From NCBI GenBank assembly GCA_934757825.1, contig CAKVLP010000002.1:186001-250000 (forward strand): DNA of 64,000 nt, written 5' to 3'. Below, in pieces: positions 50,063 through 58,467 of this stretch. Source of the stretch: an uncultured Clostridia bacterium. Its GTDB lineage: Bacteria; Bacillota; Clostridia; Christensenellales; UBA1242. How positions within the stretch are numbered: position 1 is the stretch's first letter; each line of letters begins with the position of its first letter. A program made the position numbers and the translations under genes. The notes beneath the pieces were generated by a model that made no database searches, was not told where the DNA came from, and saw only the letters and a list, made by a program, of their open reading frames with translations.

Positions 50063-50746
50063 TTACTCCTTAATAAACTTCGAAATATAATCCGCAACTT
50101 CTGGGAGTGTCATTTTTGAGGTATCCACAACGATTGCGTCTTTTACAATTGTAAGCGGACAATACGACCTATTCGAGTCACGCGCGTCACGCTCTTTGAT
50201 GCTTGCCAAAACCTCATCATAGGTGCTCATAAGCCCCTTTTCCAAAAGTTCGTTAAGACATCTTTCCGCCCTAACCTCTGGACTAGCGGTAACAAAAAAT
50301 TTATACTTTGCATCTGGCAAAACGTGGCTAGTAATGTCTCGCCCTTCCATTACAACGTTGTGTTGCCTTGCGATTTTTCGTTGCAACTCCAAAATGTGGT
50401 CGCGGATTTCAGGGACTGCCGAAACACGTGACGAATAATCGGAAGCAGCAGGCGTCTTCAACAAATCGGATACATCATCTCCGTTTAAGAAAGTATGCTG
50501 TTGACCGTCTAAAAACTTAACCTCAACATTGGCATTTGTGGTCATTTTTTCAATGTCTTTTTTTGTAACAATAGGCATTCCATTGTCGTCCTTTTTGGAG
50601 CATAGCCCATTTTGATAGGCATATAATCCAATCGCCCTATAAAGACTACCTGTATTTAGGTGTAAAATGTTTAGTTTTTTAGCGAGCATTTTTGCCACGC
50701 TACTTTTCCCTGCCGATGCAGGTCCATCAATTGCGATCGCGTACAT
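50063..50746 (-). CDS. cmk: Cytidylate kinase
   Basis: 227 residues. P-loop IDGPASAGKSSVAK, LNTGSLYRAIGLYA, and VVMEGRDITSHVLPDA with the conserved GRD. Phosphorylates CMP and dCMP. Lies 10 bp after rluB, whose product shares no pathway but whose adjacency is conserved. Confidence 0.96.
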   Translation of the reverse strand: MYAIAIDGPASAGKSSVAKMLAKKLNILHLNTGSLYRAIGLYAYQNGLCSKKDDNGMPIVTKKDIEKMTTNANVEVKFLDGQQHTFLNGDDVSDLLKTPAASDYSSRVSAVPEIRDHILELQRKIARQHNVVMEGRDITSHVLPDAKYKFFVTASPEVRAERCLNELLEKGLMSTYDEVLASIKERDARDSNRSYCPLTIVKDAIVVDTSKMTLPEVADYISKFIKE

Positions 50747-50756
50747 ATTTTTTACC

Positions 50757-51455
50757 TCACTTAAAAATTTTTTCCAAATCGGAATTATTTAATAACTTAT
50801 ACTGTTTAAGTGGCAAATCGCCAAGTTCCAACTTGCCTATTTTAATGCGTTTTAGAGCAAACACATTGTATCCGACAGCCTTAAACATTCGTCTAACTTC
50901 CCTATTTCTGCCCTCAAAAATTGTGATGTTTAGCGTATACAATCCGTCCTTAAACTTTGGGTGTTCGACAATCGCCGGCTGAGTAAGACCATCTTCCAGC
51001 ATAACACCCCTTCTAAGCGCGTCCAAATCAGACGTTTTAGGCTTTACTTTAAGCGTAACCTCGTAGGTTTTGCCTATCCTATTTTTAGGGTGCATAACCT
51101 TGTTTGCAAAATCGCCATCGTTTGTAAGTATCAACAACCCCTCGGTGTTAAAGTCAAGTCGCCCAACCGGATAAATACGGCCACTTTCCTTTATAAGTTT
51201 CATAACTGTTGGTCTATCTTTTTCGTCCGAAACAGAACAGATATATCCCTTTGGTTTGTTTAACATAATGTATTTAAGTTGCGATTGCGGTTTTAATACT
51301 TTCCCCTCAAACTCAATCTTATCCGTGTCGTTAATTTCGGTGGCCAAATCACACACAACTTCGCCATTAACTTTTACTTTGCCAGCCTTAATTAAGTCCT
51401 CTACTTTTCTGCGACTTCCCACGCCACAACTTGCCAAAAATCTATTAAATCTCAA
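50757..51455 (-). CDS. rluB: Pseudouridine synthase RluB
   Basis: 232 residues. S4 RNA-binding domain (RFNRFLASCGVGSRRKVEDLI) followed by the RsuA/RluB catalytic domain with GRLDFNTEGLLILT containing the catalytic Asp. Predicted to modify 23S rRNA. Could be another RsuA-family member, but the gene context is that of rluB. Confidence 0.92.
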   Translation of the reverse strand: MRFNRFLASCGVGSRRKVEDLIKAGKVKVNGEVVCDLATEINDTDKIEFEGKVLKPQSQLKYIMLNKPKGYICSVSDEKDRPTVMKLIKESGRIYPVGRLDFNTEGLLILTNDGDFANKVMHPKNRIGKTYEVTLKVKPKTSDLDALRRGVMLEDGLTQPAIVEHPKFKDGLYTLNITIFEGRNREVRRMFKAVGYNVFALKRIKIGKLELGDLPLKQYKLLNNSDLEKIFK

Positions 51456-51883
51456 TGTTTTTACCTCAAAGATATTCTATAACAAATATGCGACAAATGC
51501 AAATAATTTGACAAACAAAAAAATCTTGTAGTTTAGTCAACACTGTTTGAAACTAGCGGAATATAAGCACTTTAATCTATAAATGATTAGGGTGTTTTTT
51601 CCTCTTAACTGAAAAAGAAACAAATATTACTTACGTTGTCAAGGATTGTCGCCAATAGCGACATACACTTTAACCTTGACAACAAAGAATATTTGTTTAC
51701 AATAATAAAAAAGAGAAGAAAAAATAACAGCAAAAAGCGAAAATGTGTTATGTTTACCAACACTTTCGCTTTTTGCCTGCTTTAATTTAGTTTATAAGTG
51801 TGTGCTTGTATTCGGTGGAGCGAAGCGACACCGACTTGTATCATGACAAGCACACGTCTAACTGCCAAATTGTAAGGTAACTA
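51456..51883. other. Non-coding region with three successive large inverted repeats
   Basis: About 430 bp without a credible ORF, between rluB and the SDR gene. Hairpin 1 (51618-51698) has three nested perfect arms: AAACAAATATT, GTTGTCAAGG and TGTCGC with their complements. Hairpin 2 (51728-51779) has AGCAAAAAGCGAAA against TTTCGCTTTTTGC. Hairpin 3 (51800-51855) has GTGTGCTTGT/ACAAGCACAC enclosing TCGGTG/CACCGA with loop GAGCGAAGCGA. The arrangement suggests mobile or repetitive elements or structured RNA; hairpin 2 could also end the SDR transcript. Confidence 0.7.
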
Positions 51884-52612
51884 TTAACAATAACCTCCAT
51901 CAATAGTAATTATTTCGCCATTGATATAACTTGATTTTTCGCTTGATAAGAAGAATATTGTCTCAGCAATTTGTTCAGGCTTTGCAAAGCTTCCAAGCCA
52001 AATCTTTTCACTTTCTGATTGTATATAGTCTTTTGGTAAATCTTTATTCATATCAGTATCTGCCCAACCAATAGCAATAGCATTTACTCTAATATGTGGT
52101 TTAAATTGAAAAGCCAAATCTCTTGTTAAACTTTGTAAACCTATTTTTGAAATATTATAGTCTAAACATTCTGGAGATGTTGTTTTTGTTCCATTTGTTG
52201 AAGATACGTTTACGATTGTTGCTCCAGATTTCAAATATTTACTTGCTTCTCTTGAAACAATAAAAGCCCCTATCACATTTACATCTAAGGTTCTTCTAAA
52301 TTGTTCAATTGTAATATCTTCAAAACTTCTATCATAAACAATGCCAGCATTATTAACTACAGCATCTAATCTTCCGAATTTTTTGATAATTGCATCAATC
52401 ATGTTTTTAACTTCATTTTCCTTGGAAACATCAGCCTTTATAGCTAATGCTTTTATATCATATTCGTTTTCAACAAATTTTTTTAACTCTTCAACTTCAT
52501 CCTTGCTTTTAAAATAGTTAATTACAACATTGTATCCATTTTTTGCAAACTCAATTATTGTAGCCTTTCCAATACCTCTTGAAGAGCCTGTTACTAAAAC
52601 AACTTTATTCAT
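51884..52612 (-). CDS. Short-chain dehydrogenase/reductase (FabG-like)
   Basis: 242 residues. NAD(P)-binding VTGSSRGIGKA, NNAGIV, catalytic Ser in VSSTNG and YNISK (Tyr and Lys), and C-terminal INGEIITIDGGY. The family reduces or oxidises many alcohols and ketones; no fatty-acid genes are adjacent, so the substrate is unknown. It interrupts the usual block of dacF and rluB-cmk, sits beside a hairpin-rich region and is more AT-biased in codon use than its neighbours, which suggests recent acquisition. SD AAGGAT. Confidence 0.88.
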   Translation of the reverse strand: MNKVVLVTGSSRGIGKATIIEFAKNGYNVVINYFKSKDEVEELKKFVENEYDIKALAIKADVSKENEVKNMIDAIIKKFGRLDAVVNNAGIVYDRSFEDITIEQFRRTLDVNVIGAFIVSREASKYLKSGATIVNVSSTNGTKTTSPECLDYNISKIGLQSLTRDLAFQFKPHIRVNAIAIGWADTDMNKDLPKDYIQSESEKIWLGSFAKPEQIAETIFFLSSEKSSYINGEIITIDGGYC

Positions 52613-52653
52613 TTCTATATCCTTTTCTAATCTATATTTTTTAAGATATAAAT

Positions 52654-52662
52654 ATTATAACA
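52654..52662 (-). promoter_or_regulatory. SDR gene extended -10
   Basis: Minus strand TGtTATAAT, 42 bp before the SDR ATG; no clear -35. Confidence 0.55.
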
Positions 52663-52696
52663 CACATAATTTATTTTTGTATCTATTTTTAAAAAA

Positions 52697-52732
52697 TAAA
52701 AAAACAATACTTTTATTTTGTATTGTTTTTTC
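52697..52732. terminator. Terminator after the dacF-like gene
   Basis: AACAATAC/GTATTGTT stem with A and T tracts on both sides, upstream of the SDR promoter. Confidence 0.75.
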
Positions 52733-52776
52733 ACTAGTTTCAATTGTCTTAGACCTTCCCACAAGATTTTTTAAGT

Positions 52777-53898
52777 TTAAAACCACTTGCTTATAATGTT
52801 GTCCATCATATACCTAAAATCAATATTTTTCACGTTGTCTATCGTGTAAAGCGGTGACTCAAACACTATTTCGTCCCCCTTGTACACGGTGACATTTCCC
52901 ACCTTTTGGTTGAGCTCTACTGGAGCGGTTATGGTATCAGGAATGTCATATTCAACGCGATAAAGATCCTCTTCGCTTCGCTTAATAAGCGGTCTATATC
53001 CATTAAGAGTCGCCACTCCAACGTCCTCTTTGTCTCCACTTTCAATGTAAGTGGTTCCGACGTACGAATATGGCTTAACAAAATCTTTTAGGCAGTATTC
53101 ATCGTACGCCTTTTTATCAAGCTTTGCGCATTCTTCAAACATTGGTTGGCAGTTTAAAACGACCGAAACAACCCTCATTCCGTCCTTTTCAGTCGCGCTT
53201 ACTAGGCACCTGCCCGCGTTGTCCGTGAAACCAGTTTTAACACCAACACAGTTTTCGTCGCTAAATAAAATACGGTTTTTATGTTTTAAATAGCGCTTTT
53301 GATAAACATTAGTAGGCTCAATAATATGATGTTTTGTTGAAACTATTTCTTTGAACATAGGGTTATTAAGCGCCTTAGAGGTCATTAGAGCCATATCGTA
53401 TGCGCATGAGTAATGTCCCTTAGCGTCAAGCCCGTGAGGGTTTACAAAATGCGAGTTTTTCGCTCCGCATTTTACTGCGTACTCGTTCATCATCTTAACA
53501 AACATTTCCTCGCCAGCAACCTCTTCCGCTATTGCCATAGCGCAATCGTTTCCGCTTGCTAACATCAAACCCAGTAGCAAATCCTTAAACTTTATTTTTT
53601 CGCCGTGCTTCAAATATATGCTTGTGCCCTCAATTCCGACCGCTTTATCACTCACAGTGACTTCCTTGTCTAAATCATGATAATTTTCAAGCGCAACTAT
53701 GCAAGTTATTATCTTAGTTGTACTTGCAATCGCGAGATGGTCAAAGGCATTTTTTTGATACAAAAGCGTTCCACTTGTCCCCTCGTAAACCGCCATTGCC
53801 TTGGCTTGCGAAACATCTTCCGCATAGACCTCGCCCTTGAAACACGGCAACAAGCAAATTACAAGCACGAGACATATTATACTAATTACTTTCTTCAT
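52777..53898 (-). CDS. D-Ala-D-Ala carboxypeptidase (DacF-like)
   Basis: 373 residues. Signal peptide ending in VYAED, catalytic SxxK in ASTTKI, SGN in ASGNDCA and KTG in VKTGFTDNAG, then a C-terminal PBP5-type beta domain. It trims peptidoglycan pentapeptides. Next to ytfJ and downstream of scpAB, as dacF is in Bacillus, so a sporulation cortex role is likely. It overlaps ytfJ by 17 bp, indicating co-translation. Confidence 0.92.
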   Translation of the reverse strand: MKKVISIICLVLVICLLPCFKGEVYAEDVSQAKAMAVYEGTSGTLLYQKNAFDHLAIASTTKIITCIVALENYHDLDKEVTVSDKAVGIEGTSIYLKHGEKIKFKDLLLGLMLASGNDCAMAIAEEVAGEEMFVKMMNEYAVKCGAKNSHFVNPHGLDAKGHYSCAYDMALMTSKALNNPMFKEIVSTKHHIIEPTNVYQKRYLKHKNRILFSDENCVGVKTGFTDNAGRCLVSATEKDGMRVVSVVLNCQPMFEECAKLDKKAYDEYCLKDFVKPYSYVGTTYIESGDKEDVGVATLNGYRPLIKRSEEDLYRVEYDIPDTITAPVELNQKVGNVTVYKGDEIVFESPLYTIDNVKNIDFRYMMDNIISKWF

Positions 53899-54286
53899 CG
53901 ATGCTTCCCTTTTTATCCTTCATTATTTTTGCCAAAATACTGTTGGAAATTTTAACCACTTCATTTAGAGGCGAGACTGCTTCGGTTGAAACATACTTGG
54001 TTTCGGTTTTAGTAAATATCAAGAATCCCATTGGCTCAACAGTAAAACCGCTTCCACTTCCGCCAGCAAAAGGAAGTTTTGCAACTTTTTTTGATTTGGT
54101 GTTAAGTTCGCCACCGCCAGCAACAAAACCCACGCTAACCTTGCTTATCGGCAAAACGCGAGTGTCTGCATCGACCACTATTATCGAACCAACAACCGTG
54201 TTTACATCAATTACATCTTTTAACCTCTGCATCGCAGTGTCGATTATATCATTAGCATTTTCCTCTAAATTTTTAGATTTTTCCAT
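53882..54286 (-). CDS. ytfJ: Sporulation protein YtfJ (GerW family)
   Basis: 134 residues. Begins with MEKSKNLEENANDII and has the family core VVGSIIVVDADTRVLPISKVSVGFVAGGGE, then GGSGSGFTVEPMGFLI. YtfJ/GerW proteins are made in the forespore and affect germination. SD AAAGGAG lies before the ATG at 54286; the open frame continues 60 bp up into the DUF2953 gene. Confidence 0.93.
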   Translation of the reverse strand: MEKSKNLEENANDIIDTAMQRLKDVIDVNTVVGSIIVVDADTRVLPISKVSVGFVAGGGELNTKSKKVAKLPFAGGSGSGFTVEPMGFLIFTKTETKYVSTEAVSPLNEVVKISNSILAKIMKDKKGSIDEESN

Positions 54287-54824
54287 ACATACTCCTTTGC
54301 CACATTGCTTTTCCAACAGCCCACACAGCATCAAACAAACAGACAAATATTGTCGCTTTTATAGACGCCGAAAGGTGTTCTTTTAAATACCCCACATTAA
54401 CACTACCCCTTATCTCGGTTTCCGCGTTTTCAGCCAAAAGTCGGCTCGCCACATAGTCGTTTACTATTATTAAGTCGCCAGCCAAAACGCTTACTTGCAT
54501 AGCAGATGTCGATGCGATGTCAAAATCGGTTTCAAAATCAGTAAGATAAATTTTTTGTTTAATATTTTCCGAAATATTGCGAACAAACTGAATACTTTTT
54601 GTGTCTAAGTTAATTTTAATTTGGAGCACTTTTTTGTTTTTGCGTATCAGGTTGAAGTATCCTGCAATAAGGCTAATATCTCCGCAAAAAATAGTTATGC
54701 CGTACACAGTTATTTTGATGGTGCCTAGGTTTTTGTAAATGTCATATTCTAGCGCAACTGTCACCTTTAAACTTACAGTAACTAGCACAATAAGTACCGC
54801 AAAGATTATCAAAACTGTTTTCAT
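54273..54824 (-). CDS. DUF2953 protein
   Basis: 183 residues from the ATG used. One N-terminal membrane segment, then a globular part; VGYLKEHLSASIKATIFVCLFDAVWAVGK at the end. DUF2953 proteins almost always sit next to ytfJ in spore-formers and are of unknown function. No SD is visible, so the start is uncertain (48 bp of open frame upstream). It overlaps ytfJ by 14 bp. Confidence 0.75.
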   Translation of the reverse strand: MKTVLIIFAVLIVLVTVSLKVTVALEYDIYKNLGTIKITVYGITIFCGDISLIAGYFNLIRKNKKVLQIKINLDTKSIQFVRNISENIKQKIYLTDFETDFDIASTSAMQVSVLAGDLIIVNDYVASRLLAENAETEIRGSVNVGYLKEHLSASIKATIFVCLFDAVWAVGKAMWQRSMYGKI

Positions 54825-54841
54825 ACTTTTAGTATTTGTTA

Positions 54842-54876
54842 AAAGCAAAAAAAAATGCTTAAAACTAAGCATTTTT
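54842..54876 (-). terminator. Terminator of scpA-scpB
   Basis: AAAAATGCTTA/TAAGCATTTTT stem with T-run on the minus strand, 17 bp after the scpB stop. Confidence 0.85.
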
Positions 54877-54892
54877 AAATAGGTTTTATTGT

Positions 54893-55639
54893 TTAATTTT
54901 CGTCCATAAATTTCACGTAATCGGCGTCAACTGTTTCGTCTAGCAAACTATCAACATCAGCCTTATCGTTAAGGATTTCGTCCTTTAACTTGTCTATGTC
55001 GATATCCAAATTGTCAGCCTGCTCGGCAAGTTCTTGCTTTTTCTTTTCGTCCAAGGTAATCTCATCTTCGGTGTCTCTAAAATTAAATAGGCTATTGCCG
55101 TCATCTCCGCTATGTAATACTTGAATTCTCTCAATCAACTCGTTGTAATCAGGAAGTTCGTCAATGCTACCCAATCCAAACTTTTTCAAGAAATTATCCG
55201 TTGTGCCAAATAGCAAGGGTTTACCTACCGCGTCTTTTCTTCCGACAATCTCAATAAGGTTATTTTCTATAAGCGCGTTAATGGCGTAATCGGAATTTAC
55301 CCCTCTTACGTTTTCGATTTCAAGCCTAGTGATAGGTTGTTTGTAAGCAATAATTGCACACACTTCCAAAACCGCCTTAGTAAGGGCTTTTTCCTTAATA
55401 GGATTAAGCACTTCGCCAACAGGACCAGCATAATTTGGATTGCTACATAGTTGTGCTTTGCCATTAAAAAGCAAAATTTGAATACCACTTCCGTTGTCGT
55501 CGCGTTCTTTCTTCATCTCTTTAAAAGCACCTTCAACTTCTTTAACTTCTAATTGCAATTTTTCTGCAATATCAGTGAATGCAACAGCGTCGCCAGCGAC
55601 AAACAAAATACTCTCTAAAATTTCCTTTAAATTTTCCAT
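54893..55639 (-). CDS. scpB: Segregation and condensation protein B
   Basis: 248 residues: two winged helices (LESILFVAGDAVAFTDIA and YKQPITRLEIENVRGV, LLFGTTDNFLKKFGLGSIDELP), the ScpB signature, plus an acidic C-terminal tail of ~60 residues longer than usual. Part of the SMC-ScpAB condensin. Starts 1 bp after scpA. Confidence 0.95.
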   Translation of the reverse strand: MENLKEILESILFVAGDAVAFTDIAEKLQLEVKEVEGAFKEMKKERDDNGSGIQILLFNGKAQLCSNPNYAGPVGEVLNPIKEKALTKAVLEVCAIIAYKQPITRLEIENVRGVNSDYAINALIENNLIEIVGRKDAVGKPLLFGTTDNFLKKFGLGSIDELPDYNELIERIQVLHSGDDGNSLFNFRDTEDEITLDEKKKQELAEQADNLDIDIDKLKDEILNDKADVDSLLDETVDADYVKFMDEN

Positions 55640-55640
55640 A

Positions 55641-56372
55641 TTATTCCTCTTCTTGTTTGCAAATTTCTATATCTGCAAAATTTTCGGGTTGTTTTACGTG
55701 TATCTCCTGCAACTTCAAAAGTTCCAAAAGCGCCATAAATGTGGTTACAACTTCGTCACGCGAAATGCTATTGCTAAACAACTCGCTAAAATACACTTTC
55801 TTGCGCACCAACAAGCAATCTTTTATGGTCGAGATTTTTTGAGAAACAGTAAATTTTTCTTTTTGAATCTCCTTAACTTCTTCGGTCGATTTGGTCTCTT
55901 GAACACGTATCATCAACTTTGAAAAAGCGTCTAACAACATATCAAGTTGCATATCTTTAAGCACATATCGAAACTTGTTGGCATCGGGTTCTGGTTTTTT
56001 ATAAAACCTATCGGTGTTTTCCAAAACTTTAAGTTTTTCGGTCGTCTCTTTAAGCATTTGATATTCTTTAAGGCGCATTTTAAGCAAGTACTCTGGGTCC
56101 TCTTCTTCTGGCTCCTCTTCAAGTTTTGGAAGCAGACTTTTGCTCTTTATTTCAATAAGTGTTGCTGCGACTTCGATAAACTCGCTCGCCGACTCCATAT
56201 CAATTGCCGAAAGTTGGTTGATAACTTCCAAATACTGTTCGGTTATCTCCGACAACTTCACCTCGTCAATGCTAAGTTTGCTCTGTTTTACAAACTGCAA
56301 AAGCAAGTCTAGTGGTCCCTCAAAATTTTCTATTTTGAAGGTCATTTGTTCTTCATTATTAAAAACGTCCAT
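55641..56372 (-). CDS. scpA: Segregation and condensation protein A
   Basis: 243 residues. N-terminal FEGPLDLLLQFVKQSKLSI is the diagnostic kleisin start; helical middle, winged-helix C-terminus. ScpA bridges the SMC heads. SD GGGGGTGG (56380-56387) points to ATG at 56372; an in-frame GTG 12 bp upstream overlaps that SD. The ATG overlaps the protease stop by one base. Confidence 0.95.
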   Translation of the reverse strand: MDVFNNEEQMTFKIENFEGPLDLLLQFVKQSKLSIDEVKLSEITEQYLEVINQLSAIDMESASEFIEVAATLIEIKSKSLLPKLEEEPEEEDPEYLLKMRLKEYQMLKETTEKLKVLENTDRFYKKPEPDANKFRYVLKDMQLDMLLDAFSKLMIRVQETKSTEEVKEIQKEKFTVSQKISTIKDCLLVRKKVYFSELFSNSISRDEVVTTFMALLELLKLQEIHVKQPENFADIEICKQEEE

Positions 56373-57025
56373 TAGAAAATCCACCCCCAGAATAGTAAAA
56401 TAGGATAACTCACAATGCCAATTAGTTTTGACAAAAACGAACTACAAGCAATCATTATTACAAGCAATATCACTTGCCCATAAGCGCGCATAAACTCCAT
56501 AAACTTGTTGCCTTGTTTTGTAAGGCTGTTTAAAAAGTTGTAGCCATCTAGCGGATAAACTGGTAAAAAGTTGAAAACCGCCAAACTTATGTTAAGAGAA
56601 AATAGCACAAGGAAAAATATCGTCAGATAAGACAAAAAAAGATTTTGCCCCGACGAAAACTTGACGATTGCCATATAAATTCCGCACGAAAAGAATGCGA
56701 TTATAAAGTTAGTAATAACCCCGGCAGACGACACAAGCGCCATATCCTTGCGATAGTGTTTAAACTTGATTGGATTTACTTCCACAGGTTTTGCCCAACC
56801 AATGAAAAATAGCATTGAAAATATAAAGCCTAGTGGGTCAATATGAGCAAGCGGATTTAGCGTAACTCTGCCCATATATTTAGGAGTATCATCGCCACAC
56901 TTGTAAGCGACAAAAGCGTGGGCAAATTCGTGCAAGGTAAAAGAAACAACAAGTGCAATCACATAAATTACACCTGCAACAATAAAATCTTTGCCTTGAT
57001 ACATTTGACTCAAATAAATTAACAT
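56372..57025 (-). CDS. Site-2 protease family zinc metalloprotease (M50, YwhC-like)
   Basis: 217 residues, six or so membrane segments. Zinc motif HEFAHAF (HExxH), NPLAHIDPLG and the second metal site NFLPVYPLDG. These are intramembrane proteases of unknown substrate; the location before scpA is conserved in Clostridia. Not SpoIVFB, which is longer and has a CBS domain. SD AGGGCG. Confidence 0.92.
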   Translation of the reverse strand: MLIYLSQMYQGKDFIVAGVIYVIALVVSFTLHEFAHAFVAYKCGDDTPKYMGRVTLNPLAHIDPLGFIFSMLFFIGWAKPVEVNPIKFKHYRKDMALVSSAGVITNFIIAFFSCGIYMAIVKFSSGQNLFLSYLTIFFLVLFSLNISLAVFNFLPVYPLDGYNFLNSLTKQGNKFMEFMRAYGQVILLVIMIACSSFLSKLIGIVSYPILLFWGWIF

Positions 57026-57128
57026 TGAAATACGCCCTAAATTTTTACTGCTTATATTATATTATAAATATTGAAAAATTCCAATCATTTTAGGCTATAT
57101 TAACAATTTTACGTTTGACAAAAAATGT

Positions 57129-57164
57129 AAAAAAAAGATACTGCAAACTGCAATATCTTTTTTT
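57129..57164. terminator. Terminator of the second carboxypeptidase gene
   Basis: AAAAAAAGATAcTGCA/TGCAaTATCTTTTTTT stem with one mismatch and long A/T flanks. Confidence 0.82.
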
Positions 57165-57213
57165 GTTTACTTAAAAATTTTCATTAAAAGTTCAAAAAGC
57201 AAAATTACCATAG

Positions 57214-58383
57214 TTAAATTTCCCAACTATTAAATATCTTCCTGATAGCGTCGCCGTAAGTTTGTTTTTCAAGGTCTTGTTGTAGCCCAACATTTACTTC
57301 GCCTAGCACAACACCCTTTTTCAAAACAACAATTTTGCCCACAGTGTCGCCAGCCATACGAGGTGCTTTCACTTCGCTAGGCAACTCATATCTAAGTTCG
57401 ATATCCTTATTATCGCCAATTTTATTGATAACATAAAAGTCGTCTAACGCCATCAATTTTACAGACGAATCCTTTCCTCCCACAACATTAAGGTCGATGT
57501 TTAATATCTCCCCATTTGAAACAATTTTCTTGTTTTCGTAATTAGAAAATCCATAGTTGAATAGTTCCATACATTCCTTAAATCTATTAGGAGCGCCGTC
57601 ACATTTTAAGGCAACCGCAATAAGATTCATATCGTTTTTGCTTGCCATTGCGCCTAAGCAATAGCCCGCTTCATCGGTAAATCCGGTCTTTCCGCAAACG
57701 CAAGGTGAATAATATTTTATAAGCCTGTTTGTGTTTACAAGTTCGGTTTCGCGTCCGCTTGGGTGTACAAGTTTGTCCATCCAAATCTTGCAATCTTCCT
57801 TGTATAAATCGTATTTGCTTACTACTTTTAGAAGTTTCGCTGTATCAAGTGCGGTGCTATATTGATTGGCTTTTGGAAGACCGGTAGCATTACTATATGC
57901 GGTGTTTGCCATATTAAGGTTTTTTGCTTTCTCGTTCATTAGTTTTACAAAATTATCCTCAGTACCAGCAAGATTTTCCGCAAGAACAATCGCACTATCG
58001 TTGGCCGATGCCACAATTACGCTTTTTAGTAGGTCTCTTACTGAGTACTCGCTTCCTGCGTCCAAGAATGCTTGACTTCCCTCTGCGTCACACGCATAAT
58101 CGCTAGCCACAAACATATCGTCAAGTTTTATCGCGCCCGACTCAATTCGCTCCAATGTAAGAAGCGTAGTCATAAGTTTGCAAATGCTTGCAACAGGCAT
58201 TTTTTGATTTGGATTAACGCCATACAAAATAGTGTTGCTGTCACTGTCCATAAGCAAATAACTATCACTCGTAAACGAACTAAAAAGGTCGTCTGCTTCT
58301 AGCGCATAAGCGGTGTGTTTTGGAACCAACAACACACTAAATAAAAGTACTAATGCAACCAATTTAAAACATAATTTTTTCAT
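57214..58383 (-). CDS. D-Ala-D-Ala carboxypeptidase (PBP5/DacB family)
   Basis: 389 residues. Signal peptide ending HTAYALE, SxxK in VASICKL, SAN in ASANDSA (Ala instead of the usual Gly), KTG in CGKTGFTDEAG, C-terminal PBP5-type domain. A second carboxypeptidase besides the one at 53 kb. In spore-formers such duplicates are DacB/DacF-type, acting on cortex peptidoglycan, but which one is which cannot be decided here. SD AGGAAA sets the ATG at 58383; the frame is open 51 bp further upstream. Confidence 0.9.
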   Translation of the reverse strand: MKKLCFKLVALVLLFSVLLVPKHTAYALEADDLFSSFTSDSYLLMDSDSNTILYGVNPNQKMPVASICKLMTTLLTLERIESGAIKLDDMFVASDYACDAEGSQAFLDAGSEYSVRDLLKSVIVASANDSAIVLAENLAGTEDNFVKLMNEKAKNLNMANTAYSNATGLPKANQYSTALDTAKLLKVVSKYDLYKEDCKIWMDKLVHPSGRETELVNTNRLIKYYSPCVCGKTGFTDEAGYCLGAMASKNDMNLIAVALKCDGAPNRFKECMELFNYGFSNYENKKIVSNGEILNIDLNVVGGKDSSVKLMALDDFYVINKIGDNKDIELRYELPSEVKAPRMAGDTVGKIVVLKKGVVLGEVNVGLQQDLEKQTYGDAIRKIFNSWEI

Positions 58384-58434
58384 AGATAATTTCCTTTTTC
58401 TTTTATCTTTTGAAAAAATCTTAATATTATGCAA

Positions 58435-58467
58435 GAAAAAAGGCTAATGCCTTAATTTGCATTAGCC
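58435..58467 (-). terminator. Terminator of the large lipoprotein gene
   Basis: GGCTAATGC/GCATTAGCC stem with T-run on the minus strand, spanning the stop codon. Confidence 0.88.
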
